A stretch of DNA of 46,544 bases from a virus. The notes under the pieces are model-generated. The model ran no database searches, was not told where the DNA came from, and worked only from the letters and a program-made list of their open reading frames with translations. Below are positions 1 to 7,647 of the stretch, piece after piece; positions within the stretch are counted from its first letter, which is position 1; each line of letters starts with the position of its first letter. The position numbers were made by a program, and so were the translations under genes. The DNA lies in the IMG/VR virus record IMGVR_UViG_3300020034_000029, positions 1 to 46,544 of that record. The stretch is one strand, 5' to 3'.

Positions 1-158
1 GTCGATCGCTTGCTTAGCTTGCAGTCGAGCGATGGTAGCATTCGTTCTCGCAATGCTCTCCTCGTAAGCGCCTTTAGCCCTGGCCGAAGAAACCGCACCA
101 AAGGTTGTCGCGATAGCGCTGAGGCTAGATAACCCCATGGATAGATAGAGGTTCGTCG
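1..158. repeat. Terminal redundancy of circular assembly, left copy
   Basis: Bases 1-158 match 46387-46544 except for one base: A at 127, C at 46513. Joining the copies restores an uninterrupted reading frame for an internal virion protein, so the window is one full turn of a circular or circularly permuted molecule with a unit of about 46,386 bp. The difference is in the third position of a Ser codon (TCT or TCG on the minus strand), so it is synonymous. That suggests strain variation in the source population more than a sequencing error. Confidence 0.95.
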
Positions 159-264
159 CCGGCATAGACGATTGCGGAGAAAACGCGAAATCAAACGGAG
201 ATCCGCCAGGTGGTGTTGCAGTCGGACCTTGAACCGGTCTTATTTCTGTCCATCCATTAGCCAT
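1..264 (-). CDS. Internal virion protein, T7 gp14-like (N-terminal part; continues at 46386)
   Basis: The gene starts at ATG 264 and crosses the contig junction; its C-terminal part is at 46006-46386. The joined protein has 214 residues. An AGGG-type ribosome site lies about 8 nt before the ATG, which follows the TAA of the tail nozzle gene by 2 nt. The first 40 residues are rich in Pro, Gly and Ser. The rest (Ala/Arg/Gln-rich helices, ending in a TIRNNAARQAWGYE segment) is typical of the small internal virion protein of podoviruses, which is ejected with the DNA and helps build a conduit across the envelope. The assignment rests on sequence character and on its position between the tail nozzle and two larger internal virion genes. 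Confidence 0.75.
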   Translation of the reverse strand, partial: MANGWTEIRPVQGPTATPPGGSPFDFAFSPQSSMPATNLYLSMGLSSLSAIATTFGAVSSARAKGAYEESIARTNATIARLQAKQAID

Positions 265-266
265 GC

Positions 267-3200
267 TTAGACCCTTTCATATCCTGGATTCTGCGACTTT
301 GTTTCGCCTACAACACCGATAGCTAAAAGGGTCAGCGGAACAGGATCGACGTTTCTGATAAATAATCGTCCATTTCTATTCCATCGCGACTCCATAATAA
401 CGTAATCCTGACCTGTCACAAGCTCCGGCGGTTGATCATAATTGACCTGGGTCATTCCACGCATCAATTCATAAAGCTCGAACAGAGGGTCGTCGTTCGT
501 ATTATTTAAATTCGTATCTGGGTTTTCGCTTCCAGCGAAAAATGAACGGGTATTGTAGAGATAAATATTAAGTTCTACAGATCTTCGGCGCGTTGCTAAC
601 AAAGACTCACCGCCAATAGTTTCTCGATCAAGCGTCTGCACGTCCTGAATCATGGGAAGCCCTACAAAGATAACTGAATACTGTTTATCGAGCGTTAAAA
701 TCCCGTTGTCGGGAACAGTGTAAACCGTTGTTATCTGCGAGTTCAATGGACTTCCCACCAGAAAACGATCTGCCCAAATGCTTACTTCCTGACCAGCTAA
801 ATGCGTCAATCCAGATATAACCTGGGTCGCTTGAGCCCATGTCGTAACGGCAACGTTCTGTAAATTGCTGGGGACAATGCCGTCCGGCGTTACGGTCGCT
901 GAATAGAAATCGTTTGACTGCTGAATGGTTAATCGGGTCTGAGATCCACGCGCCCCCTGGCTTGCAATAAATTCTTCGTCCTGTAAAAAAATCTGCTGTC
1001 CAAGAGTAAAACTCCCGGCAACAAAAAACAATGCGCTTGAAACGATTGTTAACTTTTGTAAATAAGCTGTATCGCTTGAGGAAAATGAACCAATGGGGAA
1101 GTCTGGCGCGAGGACTTGGTTAACAACTGCCGGATAACTGGCCGGGGGAAATCCGAGAGTTAGACCTATGCTCTGCGAGTAGTGCGGGTCAGTTACGTCG
1201 AAATTAAACGTGTACGGAGTGGAATCATTAAGCATGCGGAACTTGCCGCCGGCAGGTTGCCCGAAGAAGCTCTCACTGACCGCGGCTTCCATAGCAGCAG
1301 CAACGGCGGAGTTGATCTCAATTAACGAATACTCACCCGCTGCTATAGTAACGAAATAATCATTTCCGCCAGTCGTAAACGAGATCCCATCATTGACCCC
1401 AGCAACAATCGTAATCGCGCCGATAAGTTGCATCGTGTTAGACCCAGTATTCCTACCGTCATACTTAGAAAATGAATCTAGATAACTGGCGTTTATGGGA
1501 TCGGTCCACAACCGCGAAGACATCCGTTCAATATACCGTACCGTTTCGCCGTTGATCACACGGGCAATTGAAAGATAAACCGCATACTCGCCATTTTCGG
1601 GAATCGCGCAAATGTTTTCTACCGATCCATTTGTTAAATCGTGCCTAGCCCACGCTAAGACTTGCTGTTCGCGCACGTACGTACAAGAGAGCAAAACGCC
1701 ATCGCTGCGAACCGCCCAGATGGTCGAGTCTGGAACTTTCTGATAGGCCCAATCGACGATCTGGTAATTTTCAAAGAGATGTGAAGCGAAAACAGTTATG
1801 TCGTTTCCGCGATAACCGTCTATCGCAAAATCGAAAGAGAGGTCTCTGATGAAGCTGCCCAGCGCTTGATTGAATAACAGGACGTCTCCGACCTTGAGTG
1901 GCATCAGTGGGGAAGCGCCATACTGCGACTGAACGGACGCGTTTATCGAGGTCGGTGTTATGACGCCGTTTCCATTCCCCTGAACGTACAGCTCAGCGCC
2001 AGAGGTAAGCATCAGAGCGAACTTGATCTCCGTTACGAATTCAATTTCGTTTACTTCCTGGCCAGCGATTGACCCGAAAATCCCATCGCTATCCACTCCG
2101 GGTATTGAGGTGTCGAAGTTGTAAAAATCTCCAGGCTGAGACATCGCAAACCCTATCGGATTATTAACGAAATCAGCGAACACACGTCGCTGCTGCGTGA
2201 ACCCTACCGTCCCAGGCCAATTACTGTTTGCGAAGGGGTTTGTATAAAGCGGGTACCTGATGGATAGGTCTGGATCAATTCCGGGGTCCGTATAAGTCAG
2301 CTCTACCGTTTCCCCGATAAAACCGCCACCCCCGCCACCGGCGATACCGTTGGCATCTAAAAATCTATAGATTCTGTACCGCACCGCGCCGGTCTTTGCC
2401 GTCCAGGTCAGCGTTATAGGATCGGTGACGGTCGGTGTCTTTGTATTTAAAATCCCAAATTTCGTTACCGGACCCAGCACCGAAGTATCATCCGATTCTT
2501 CGCCGTTAACATCGACGGAGGAAATCGCATAAAACACCCCATGGCCGGGATCAGCAGAGCCTACTCCTCCAGCGCCGGCTGGGCCCGATACAGGAGCGCC
2601 TGTAAAAAATGTCGACAGAGTCCAGGACGGAGCGCCACTGATTCTTTTCAGTTCTCGGGGCGCATAGTTTTTGTTTACGATCGTCAGGATATCGGCGCTC
2701 TGAGCAAACTTTAAATCGTCCAGATCGGCCTGAAGGTATGGGCTAGAGATAACGTAGGGGCGGTTAGCGGTTCCAGTTGTCAGAATAAAACCATTGAATG
2801 CTGTGCTATCGACAGGCGTTCCATCCAAAAGCGTGAGATCAAATGACGTTCCAACCAAATTAGAAACCAAATAATAATTGTTGTTTAACTCACTCATGCC
2901 AGCTATTCCAGAGAAATAAATGATCTCGCCGTTGCTTAACACGGGAAGGGCGACAGTCACGTTGGCGGGGTTGCTCTGGGTAACGTTGGTTACGAGCACG
3001 CTCGCGTCAACGACATTGGCGCCGTTCTGGTAAAACGTGACGTATTGATCCCCGAATTCCAGCATGTAACTCTGGCCGAGGCCGGTTTGGTTAAAGACGA
3101 ATGGGATTAATCGAACAGGGTTTCCGTGATTTAGCGATGTTCCAACGTACATCGTTCCAGGGCGGCCAGTGACACCGCCTTGACGCATACTGAACATGTT

Positions 3201-3308
3201 ACGCAGTGTTCGCAGGGATTTTTCGTAGATGGAGTTATCGGCCCTAGCGTAGAGAACTGGGCTGATTTCGCCGCCTGCAAATGTAGGTTGTTTTATGGGT
3301 GCCGTCAT
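267..3308 (-). CDS. Tail tubular protein B / tail nozzle (T7 gp12-like)
   Basis: 1013 residues. The N-terminus (QPTFAGGEISPVLYARAD, then RTLRNMFSMRQGGVTGRPGT) is the signature of podoviral tail nozzle proteins, which form the distal end of the tail tube. A fibronectin III-like stretch (ITLTWTAKTGAVRYRIYRF, about residues 297-345) carries a glycine run. The ATG directly follows the stop of the adaptor gene (TAAATG), implying translational coupling, since no strong ribosome site is visible. The protein is longer than T7 gp12 (794 residues), consistent with inserted beta domains. The order adaptor, nozzle, internal virion proteins is the classical podovirus order. Confidence 0.9.
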   Translation of the reverse strand: MTAPIKQPTFAGGEISPVLYARADNSIYEKSLRTLRNMFSMRQGGVTGRPGTMYVGTSLNHGNPVRLIPFVFNQTGLGQSYMLEFGDQYVTFYQNGANVVDASVLVTNVTQSNPANVTVALPVLSNGEIIYFSGIAGMSELNNNYYLVSNLVGTSFDLTLLDGTPVDSTAFNGFILTTGTANRPYVISSPYLQADLDDLKFAQSADILTIVNKNYAPRELKRISGAPSWTLSTFFTGAPVSGPAGAGGVGSADPGHGVFYAISSVDVNGEESDDTSVLGPVTKFGILNTKTPTVTDPITLTWTAKTGAVRYRIYRFLDANGIAGGGGGGFIGETVELTYTDPGIDPDLSIRYPLYTNPFANSNWPGTVGFTQQRRVFADFVNNPIGFAMSQPGDFYNFDTSIPGVDSDGIFGSIAGQEVNEIEFVTEIKFALMLTSGAELYVQGNGNGVITPTSINASVQSQYGASPLMPLKVGDVLLFNQALGSFIRDLSFDFAIDGYRGNDITVFASHLFENYQIVDWAYQKVPDSTIWAVRSDGVLLSCTYVREQQVLAWARHDLTNGSVENICAIPENGEYAVYLSIARVINGETVRYIERMSSRLWTDPINASYLDSFSKYDGRNTGSNTMQLIGAITIVAGVNDGISFTTGGNDYFVTIAAGEYSLIEINSAVAAAMEAAVSESFFGQPAGGKFRMLNDSTPYTFNFDVTDPHYSQSIGLTLGFPPASYPAVVNQVLAPDFPIGSFSSSDTAYLQKLTIVSSALFFVAGSFTLGQQIFLQDEEFIASQGARGSQTRLTIQQSNDFYSATVTPDGIVPSNLQNVAVTTWAQATQVISGLTHLAGQEVSIWADRFLVGSPLNSQITTVYTVPDNGILTLDKQYSVIFVGLPMIQDVQTLDRETIGGESLLATRRRSVELNIYLYNTRSFFAGSENPDTNLNNTNDDPLFELYELMRGMTQVNYDQPPELVTGQDYVIMESRWNRNGRLFIRNVDPVPLTLLAIGVVGETKSQNPGYERV

Positions 3309-4064
3309 TTACTGCACGATGAACCCGGACGGCTCAGCCACCCAGCTCATTCCTGGATAGCCAGCAGAATAACCGTTGCCGCGACCGCGAATAAACTCGC
3401 TTTGAGGTTCTTCTGGACGCTGTTCTTCATTCAGATTTTCAGCTTCCGCGTCACTGAACACTGTATCCATCTTTTGAGTAATGACGGCTAACTGCTGTTG
3501 AGGATTGGCCGATGTAAGCGTTGTGACGATCAAAGAAGCCAGCATGTACGAAAACGCCCAGTTGAAATTATCCGGCCACTGGGAAATGTTCAAGTTATCG
3601 AACGTGTATTCCATGATCGTGGGAAGCAACTGACCGTTAACGCCAGGCCAGTTAGTGTAGATCCAAAGGCCTGTCGTTTGCGGGTACGCAGTCGTAGGGG
3701 TTGGCGTAAGAGTCGACAGACCTATGGGAACAGGTTGCATCACGCGGTAAGGAATACGGCTCTGGCGCGAGTCATTATTTAAACGCCAGCTCATAAACCG
3801 CGTGACCTTCAAGCAGTCTACAGGATACTGATAGGCGTATAACCACTCAGGTGTTGGTTGGCTGGCGACCAAGGCCGGCGCGATTTGTTTCGTTGCGAAT
3901 GACCACGGAATTTTCGTGAGCGCACTACGTCTTGCTGTATCCCACCATGTTCGGCACATCTGCGCTTCTAAACTGCGATCCGTATCCAATGACTGAATAG
4001 GTTTTGAAACGCCACAATGCGTCAGCGCCAGATTTGCGATTTGCGTTGCGACCTGTAGACTCAT
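3309..4064 (-). CDS. Tail tubular protein A / head-tail adaptor (T7 gp11-like)
   Basis: 251 residues from ATG 4064. A TTG six bases upstream is in frame, but GGAGG lies 8 nt before the ATG and directly abuts the TTG, so the ATG is the likely start. Helical N-terminal sequence with the pattern ANLALTHCG, AQMCRTWWDTARRSAL and a later YAYQYPVDCL is the usual layout of the gp11/P22 gp4-like adaptor that joins portal to nozzle. It directly precedes the nozzle gene. The C-terminus is acidic and then Gly/Tyr-rich. Confidence 0.88.
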   Translation of the reverse strand: MSLQVATQIANLALTHCGVSKPIQSLDTDRSLEAQMCRTWWDTARRSALTKIPWSFATKQIAPALVASQPTPEWLYAYQYPVDCLKVTRFMSWRLNNDSRQSRIPYRVMQPVPIGLSTLTPTPTTAYPQTTGLWIYTNWPGVNGQLLPTIMEYTFDNLNISQWPDNFNWAFSYMLASLIVTTLTSANPQQQLAVITQKMDTVFSDAEAENLNEEQRPEEPQSEFIRGRGNGYSAGYPGMSWVAEPSGFIVQ

Positions 4065-4212
4065 AGCCAATCCCTCCGTTTAGTTAACCATAGGCGGGAT
4101 ACCCCACTCCGCCTGCCCGTAAGAACCAATTAAGAATCCGACGCTGTCACCCGTTCATCACTCCGGGTTGGTTCCCCGACTTTCCTCTCCGCTTTTTAAT
4201 GCGGTCTTATGG

Positions 4213-4632
4213 TTAGATCGGACTTTCCATTGGTATTTCAGGCAATACAACTTTAACCGGCGTCTGAGACATATTCTTCGGCTTCTTCGCGCGATACACG
4301 GGATGCACTTCAAACGGCGGGTAATCATGCGTCACATCCGCGTCGTCATTGACCCGCTCCATCCACTCCGGCGCAAAGAAACTTGCCATCTTGATCTTGA
4401 ACATCGGTTTACCGTTCGCATCTACTTTTTGCTTAGCGCCGACCATGATGGGAATTCGTTTCCCATTTTCATCTAGCTCAAGCAACGGGCGACCGTGCTC
4501 ATCTTTTAATTCGTAGGGAGCTTCTTCCACCTCGAAGATTTCTCCAGGGAAAGTTCCCTTTTCCGTTTCAATCGGACCTTTGTAGTAATAGCCTTTGTAC
4601 GTCCCATCCTGGGTCGCTCTGACTTTAATCAT
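4213..4632 (-). CDS. Small structural-module protein, paralogue of 4629-4868
   Basis: 139 residues. The N-terminus MIKVRATQDGTYKGYYYKGP, then PGEIFEVEE, then SFFAPEWMERV matches the neighbouring 79-residue protein (IKVRA, G..FEIEE, STWMEKV), so the two arose by tandem duplication. A loop of about 50 residues (ELDENGKRIPIMVGAKQKV) is inserted before the WMERV block. Such small beta domains are common in the structural modules of tailed phages, but their role is unknown. ATGA overlap with the upstream gene; a 142-base gap with no clear gene separates it from the adaptor. Confidence 0.75.
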   Translation of the reverse strand: MIKVRATQDGTYKGYYYKGPIETEKGTFPGEIFEVEEAPYELKDEHGRPLLELDENGKRIPIMVGAKQKVDANGKPMFKIKMASFFAPEWMERVNDDADVTHDYPPFEVHPVYRAKKPKNMSQTPVKVVLPEIPMESPI

Positions 4633-4868
4633 CGAGAAGGTGACCCCTTAGTCTCGGAAGGCTTCCCTTTACTTATTGGCGCGTTGGCAACCGTTCCAGT
4701 AGGACGAACGGCAGGCGCTGGTACAGGAGGGACGGGTTTCACCTCAGTAACTTTTTCCATCCAGGTAGAGCTGAACATCGATTCTTCAATTTCAAATACC
4801 TGTCCGACTTCACGACGAAACTGCCCTTGAATACCAGGTGCGATGGCTCTGACTTTGATTAATTTCAT
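4629..4868 (-). CDS. Small structural-module protein with Pro-rich tail
   Basis: 79 residues. The first 42 (LIKVRAIAPG, GQVFEIEES, STWMEKV) form the same small domain as the next gene; the rest is a flexible Pro/Ala/Ser/Lys tail. A strong AAGGAGG lies before the ATG, and the stop overlaps the next start (ATGA). The position between cement protein and adaptor suggests a virion or assembly role; the function is not known. Confidence 0.75.
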   Translation of the reverse strand: MKLIKVRAIAPGIQGQFRREVGQVFEIEESMFSSTWMEKVTEVKPVPPVPAPAVRPTGTVANAPISKGKPSETKGSPSR

Positions 4869-4913
4869 TTTACGGCCTCCTTGTTTTTTTGTAGTTCCGC
4901 TACAAATTTAGAT

Positions 4914-4940
4914 GCGGGGTTTAAACTGAGATTACCCCGC
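4914..4940 (-). promoter_or_regulatory. Hairpin after the cement gene (attenuator or processing site)
   Basis: GCGGGGT at 4914-4920 pairs with ACCCCGC at 4934-4940, 14 nt after the stop of the cement gene. A second hairpin (TTTGTAG 4888-4894 with CTACAAA 4900-4906) follows before the next ribosome site. On the coding strand neither is followed by a T run, so this is not a classical terminator. It could reduce downstream transcription or protect mRNA 3' ends after the highly expressed capsid genes. Confidence 0.45.
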
Positions 4941-4953
4941 CAACTCTTTTTAT

Positions 4954-5472
4954 TTATCGGACCACGAAGCCTGTATCGTACAGGTCGGAAGCTTGAATGT
5001 TCTGTAGCAGCTTCCCTTCAACGACACCAGCCGTCCACGCAGTCGTGGTAATTAACACGGCGAGTCCCAAATACCGCTCGTAGATTAACGAGGCGGGAAG
5101 TTGAGTCAACCAACGGTATCCTGCAACCAGTGTCGCAGCGGCAAGCGCTGGAGACTGAAGGAGGACAACAGGCGATCCCATGGCAGGATCAGCATCCGTT
5201 AGAAGCTGGAAGGTTGCATTATCAGCAGCCTGAGCCACGGAGGTAATGACCAAAACTTCTAGCCACATTTCGCCGCCAATACCCATGTCACGACCTGCGT
5301 TTGACTGCACGCCAGCGTTGTAGCCTGGTGTGCTAGCGCCGCCAGAACCGACCGGCAATCCCAAAGGAGCCAAGTCGACAGTGAACGGTGCAAGGTTCTG
5401 TGCCGCAAGAGTCGGAGCGTACCCGGAGGTTCCCCGACCAGTGAACATCAGTTGAGCATCTTGAATTGACAT
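4954..5472 (-). CDS. Capsid cement protein, Bbp16-like
   Basis: 172 residues. MSIQDAQLMFTGRG, TVDLAPLGL, then GRDMGIGGEMWLEVLV, a run of beta strands and a C-terminal Asp-Leu-Tyr-Asp-Thr-Gly-Phe ending follow the pattern of the Bordetella phage BPP-1 cement protein Bbp16, which binds the outside of the capsid and stabilises it. It lies directly downstream of the major capsid gene with its own AAGGAG site. Ala, Leu, Thr and Gly dominate; there is no Cys. Confidence 0.8.
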   Translation of the reverse strand: MSIQDAQLMFTGRGTSGYAPTLAAQNLAPFTVDLAPLGLPVGSGGASTPGYNAGVQSNAGRDMGIGGEMWLEVLVITSVAQAADNATFQLLTDADPAMGSPVVLLQSPALAAATLVAGYRWLTQLPASLIYERYLGLAVLITTTAWTAGVVEGKLLQNIQASDLYDTGFVVR

Positions 5473-5490
5473 TGTTTTTTCTCCTTTAAG

Positions 5491-6516
5491 TTAGCTGATC
5501 GCTGATTCAGTATTCAACAGCTGATCGACCGTTCTGATGGGAATGCCCAAGAACTTGAGTTCCGACTGAGGCGTTCCAAACTGGTTCAATCCTTCAGTGA
5601 CGCTCAGAGCGTTTTGCGACTTATCCAACGCTTGAATCATCAGCATCGATTGAAGGGTCCGGTTCATGTAATACGCGGGTCGAATGCCACCCCACGACGG
5701 GATACGAGACCGCATCCGGCTCATCAATTTAATCAACTGCTGAGCGTTCTGCGTGCCTGATCCAGCGGTTAGGTCCGGGATCGAGACGTTAGCGCACCGC
5801 ACAACATAGCGCCAGTCTTTCACCGCGATACCGCAATACCAGTGCCACAAATCAACGTAGGCATGAATCATGCCAGCGCCGAAAGTGACGTTTGTTTGCA
5901 AGGGACGATCTCCGAAATCCCAGTGTTGCAAACCGCCCATGGTCCCGCGAGGATAGATACCATAAACGGTATTTTCGCCCCAACCGATTAACCACAGAGA
6001 CGAATTAGTCGCGCCGCCGCCGTTAGCATTCAGGATGTTCTGGCCGTTAATCGCACCGGAAATCGCGCCGTAACGTGGAGACAGACCTAGGATCTGTTCA
6101 GAGTTCACCGCTGTGTTGCTGTAGAACACCGCGCCAGCAAGTTGCTGGCTGAGTGATTCAACAAACGCATCGGCTTCCGACAAGCGATACTTCTGAGCAT
6201 TTCCGTTTAACATGGCGATGTCATAATCGATCACGCACCACGCTTCTAGAATCCCACACGCTTCGTCGATCTGAGCAGTGGTCGACTTCGAGGCGGCTGT
6301 ACCGGCATTAGCTACTTTCCAATAGGCTTGTGGCAAACCCGTTCGGAGAGTATTCCGATGGCCTGTAGGGAGGTTGCCCTCTTTCCACGGCATATCGGTC
6401 AAGATTTCGTTTTTCTGTGACAACAACTCGGCAATGATAGGCACTTCGCCGTTAGGATCAGTGCGTTTCGCAATGTCCAATAGCGTCAGTGAGTTATTAG
6501 CGTTCGCTGCAACCAT
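5491..6516 (-). CDS. Major capsid protein, Bbp17-like (HK97 fold expected)
   Basis: 341 residues. The segments TLLDIAKRTDPNGEVPIIAE, NEILTDMPWKEGNLPTGHR and TLRTGLPQAYWKVANAG are hallmarks of the BPP-1 Bbp17-type major capsid family. It is preceded by AAGGAG and flanked by scaffold and cement genes, so it should be among the most highly expressed late genes. The C-terminus FLGIPIRTVDQLLNTE is also typical. The HK97 fold is inferred from the family. Confidence 0.92.
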   Translation of the reverse strand: MVAANANNSLTLLDIAKRTDPNGEVPIIAELLSQKNEILTDMPWKEGNLPTGHRNTLRTGLPQAYWKVANAGTAASKSTTAQIDEACGILEAWCVIDYDIAMLNGNAQKYRLSEADAFVESLSQQLAGAVFYSNTAVNSEQILGLSPRYGAISGAINGQNILNANGGGATNSSLWLIGWGENTVYGIYPRGTMGGLQHWDFGDRPLQTNVTFGAGMIHAYVDLWHWYCGIAVKDWRYVVRCANVSIPDLTAGSGTQNAQQLIKLMSRMRSRIPSWGGIRPAYYMNRTLQSMLMIQALDKSQNALSVTEGLNQFGTPQSELKFLGIPIRTVDQLLNTESAIS

Positions 6517-6533
6517 AAATGGTTCTCCTTAGT

Positions 6534-7238
6534 TTATTTTGGTGTCGTCTTCCCGTAAAGAATTTCTTCCGGGGGTCTCTGCTGTTCTTGTGGCGTTACT
6601 GTCCCACGGACAAACCCATCCTCGCCCATCATTTTTCCGACTCTGGCCATGAATCGGACTAACTCTGGATAATTACCGAGACCGGTCTTTTCGACCCAGC
6701 CTTGTAATTCTGGCGTGGAAAAAGCCTTAAAAGCCCGCGAAGCTAGGACAGTTGTTTCGGCAAGTTTATCGCCGCCCATTTCAGGGTCTTTCGTAATCGC
6801 TTCTTTCCATTCGATTTTCGTCTTCTCGAACGATTCTTGTTGGCGAGTCTCGACGGCCTTAGCCGTCTGATCTTTCGATACAAGGTAGCGTTCGGCTTGC
6901 TCTTTACTCAGGCCCATCTCCTTAGCGTCTTTCAACGTTTGGGTCAGGTCCTCGGGCGTCAGTTTCGAACCATCCGGTAATTTCAAATCGTACTCCGTCG
7001 GAGCGGGAACCGGTGAGGGTGTCTCTCCCGGTTTAGGCGTCTCCGTAGGCGGTTTGACTTCCGGTACAGGTGGCGTAACTGGCGGTGTAACAGGAGCTGG
7101 GGCAGCCTCGGGCGTCACCGGTGGAGGCGTCGTTGGGAATAGAACAGACTCTGCTCCCGGTGCTGGCGCGGGGGTAACTGTAGGTGCTGGCGTGTTCACG
7201 ATCGTCGGAGCGGGAACCACCGGTGTTATCTCTGGCAT
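6534..7238 (-). CDS. Capsid scaffolding protein
   Basis: 234 residues. Residues 1-90 are a low-complexity Pro/Thr/Ala/Val segment. The remainder is helical and charged (DLTQTLKDAKEMGLSKEQAE, QQESFEKTKIEWKEAI, then a short YPELVRFMARVGKMMGEDGF block). A disordered N-terminus with a coiled-coil middle and a small C-terminal binding helix is the normal design of phage scaffolds, and the gene directly precedes the major capsid gene. No protease motif is visible, so proteolytic maturation is not indicated. Confidence 0.85.
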   Translation of the reverse strand: MPEITPVVPAPTIVNTPAPTVTPAPAPGAESVLFPTTPPPVTPEAAPAPVTPPVTPPVPEVKPPTETPKPGETPSPVPAPTEYDLKLPDGSKLTPEDLTQTLKDAKEMGLSKEQAERYLVSKDQTAKAVETRQQESFEKTKIEWKEAITKDPEMGGDKLAETTVLASRAFKAFSTPELQGWVEKTGLGNYPELVRFMARVGKMMGEDGFVRGTVTPQEQQRPPEEILYGKTTPK

Positions 7239-7256
7239 TTTGAAGCCTCCATGTAA

Positions 7257-7274
7257 GCGTAAACTCGGTTACGC
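7257..7274 (-). promoter_or_regulatory. Hairpin upstream of the scaffold gene
   Basis: GCGTAA (7257-7262) and TTACGC (7269-7274) form a 6-bp stem that includes the stop codon of the Bbp19-like gene and ends about 18 nt before the scaffold start. No T run follows on the coding strand. Together with the hairpin at 4914-4940 it brackets the scaffold, capsid and cement genes, so it may be an RNA processing or stabilising element. Confidence 0.4.
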
Positions 7275-7574
7275 ATTATTTTTTTCCTGCTGTTTAGATT
7301 CGGTTAAGCATTTCAAATACGCCGAGGGATCAGCATCGTTCATATCAGCGATCATGAGTAGCCCGATATTGCGTTCGCCCTCATTAAAAAACGTGGTGTT
7401 ATTTCCAGTAAACGATGATTTAAAAATCCCGCACGTAACCAGCATGCGCCAATAGAACCGCCGTCCTTCAACGGTCGACAATACCGCGGCAACGTCGGTT
7501 AATTCCCGGCGCCGACTGATACGGTCTAACGACTCGCGCCGTTTAAGTTTCTCAGGATCGTCTAGTTCGGACAT
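7269..7574 (-). CDS. Bbp19-like phage protein
   Basis: 101 residues. The core VEGRRFYWRMLVTCGIF, KSSFTGNNTTFFNEGERNIG, then ADMNDADPSAYLKC is the signature of the conserved family named after BPP-1 Bbp19. The family is found between portal and scaffold or capsid genes; its role is unknown but it is probably linked to head assembly. The N-terminus is strongly charged. Placement here agrees with the BPP-1 gene order. Confidence 0.85.
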   Translation of the reverse strand: MSELDDPEKLKRRESLDRISRRRELTDVAAVLSTVEGRRFYWRMLVTCGIFKSSFTGNNTTFFNEGERNIGLLMIADMNDADPSAYLKCLTESKQQEKNNA

Positions 7575-7647
7575 TGAATCTCCTAATCACCACTAAAATC
7601 GTTCCGATCGCAAGCGCCGCTATGATCTGCATTCCGATCTCAAGCAT
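7552..7647 (-). CDS. Single-span membrane microprotein between portal and Bbp19-like genes
   Basis: 31 residues: MLEIGMQIIAALAIGTILVV followed by IRRFNVRTRRS. One hydrophobic helix (residues 3-21) is followed by a basic tail, the positive-inside pattern for an N-out protein. The ATG lies inside the last codons of the portal gene (ATGCTTGA overlap) with a GGAG about 11 nt upstream. The 3' end overlaps the next gene by 23 nt. No family is recognised; coding status rests on frame, coupling and the clear membrane pattern. Confidence 0.4.
   Translation of the reverse strand: MLEIGMQIIAALAIGTILVVIRRFNVRTRRS

Noticed and set aside
4071-4212. Hairpin-like GGCGG...CCGCC in the 142-base gap
   Set aside because: The stem is short, has a long loop and no T run; no gene or known element can be supported here.
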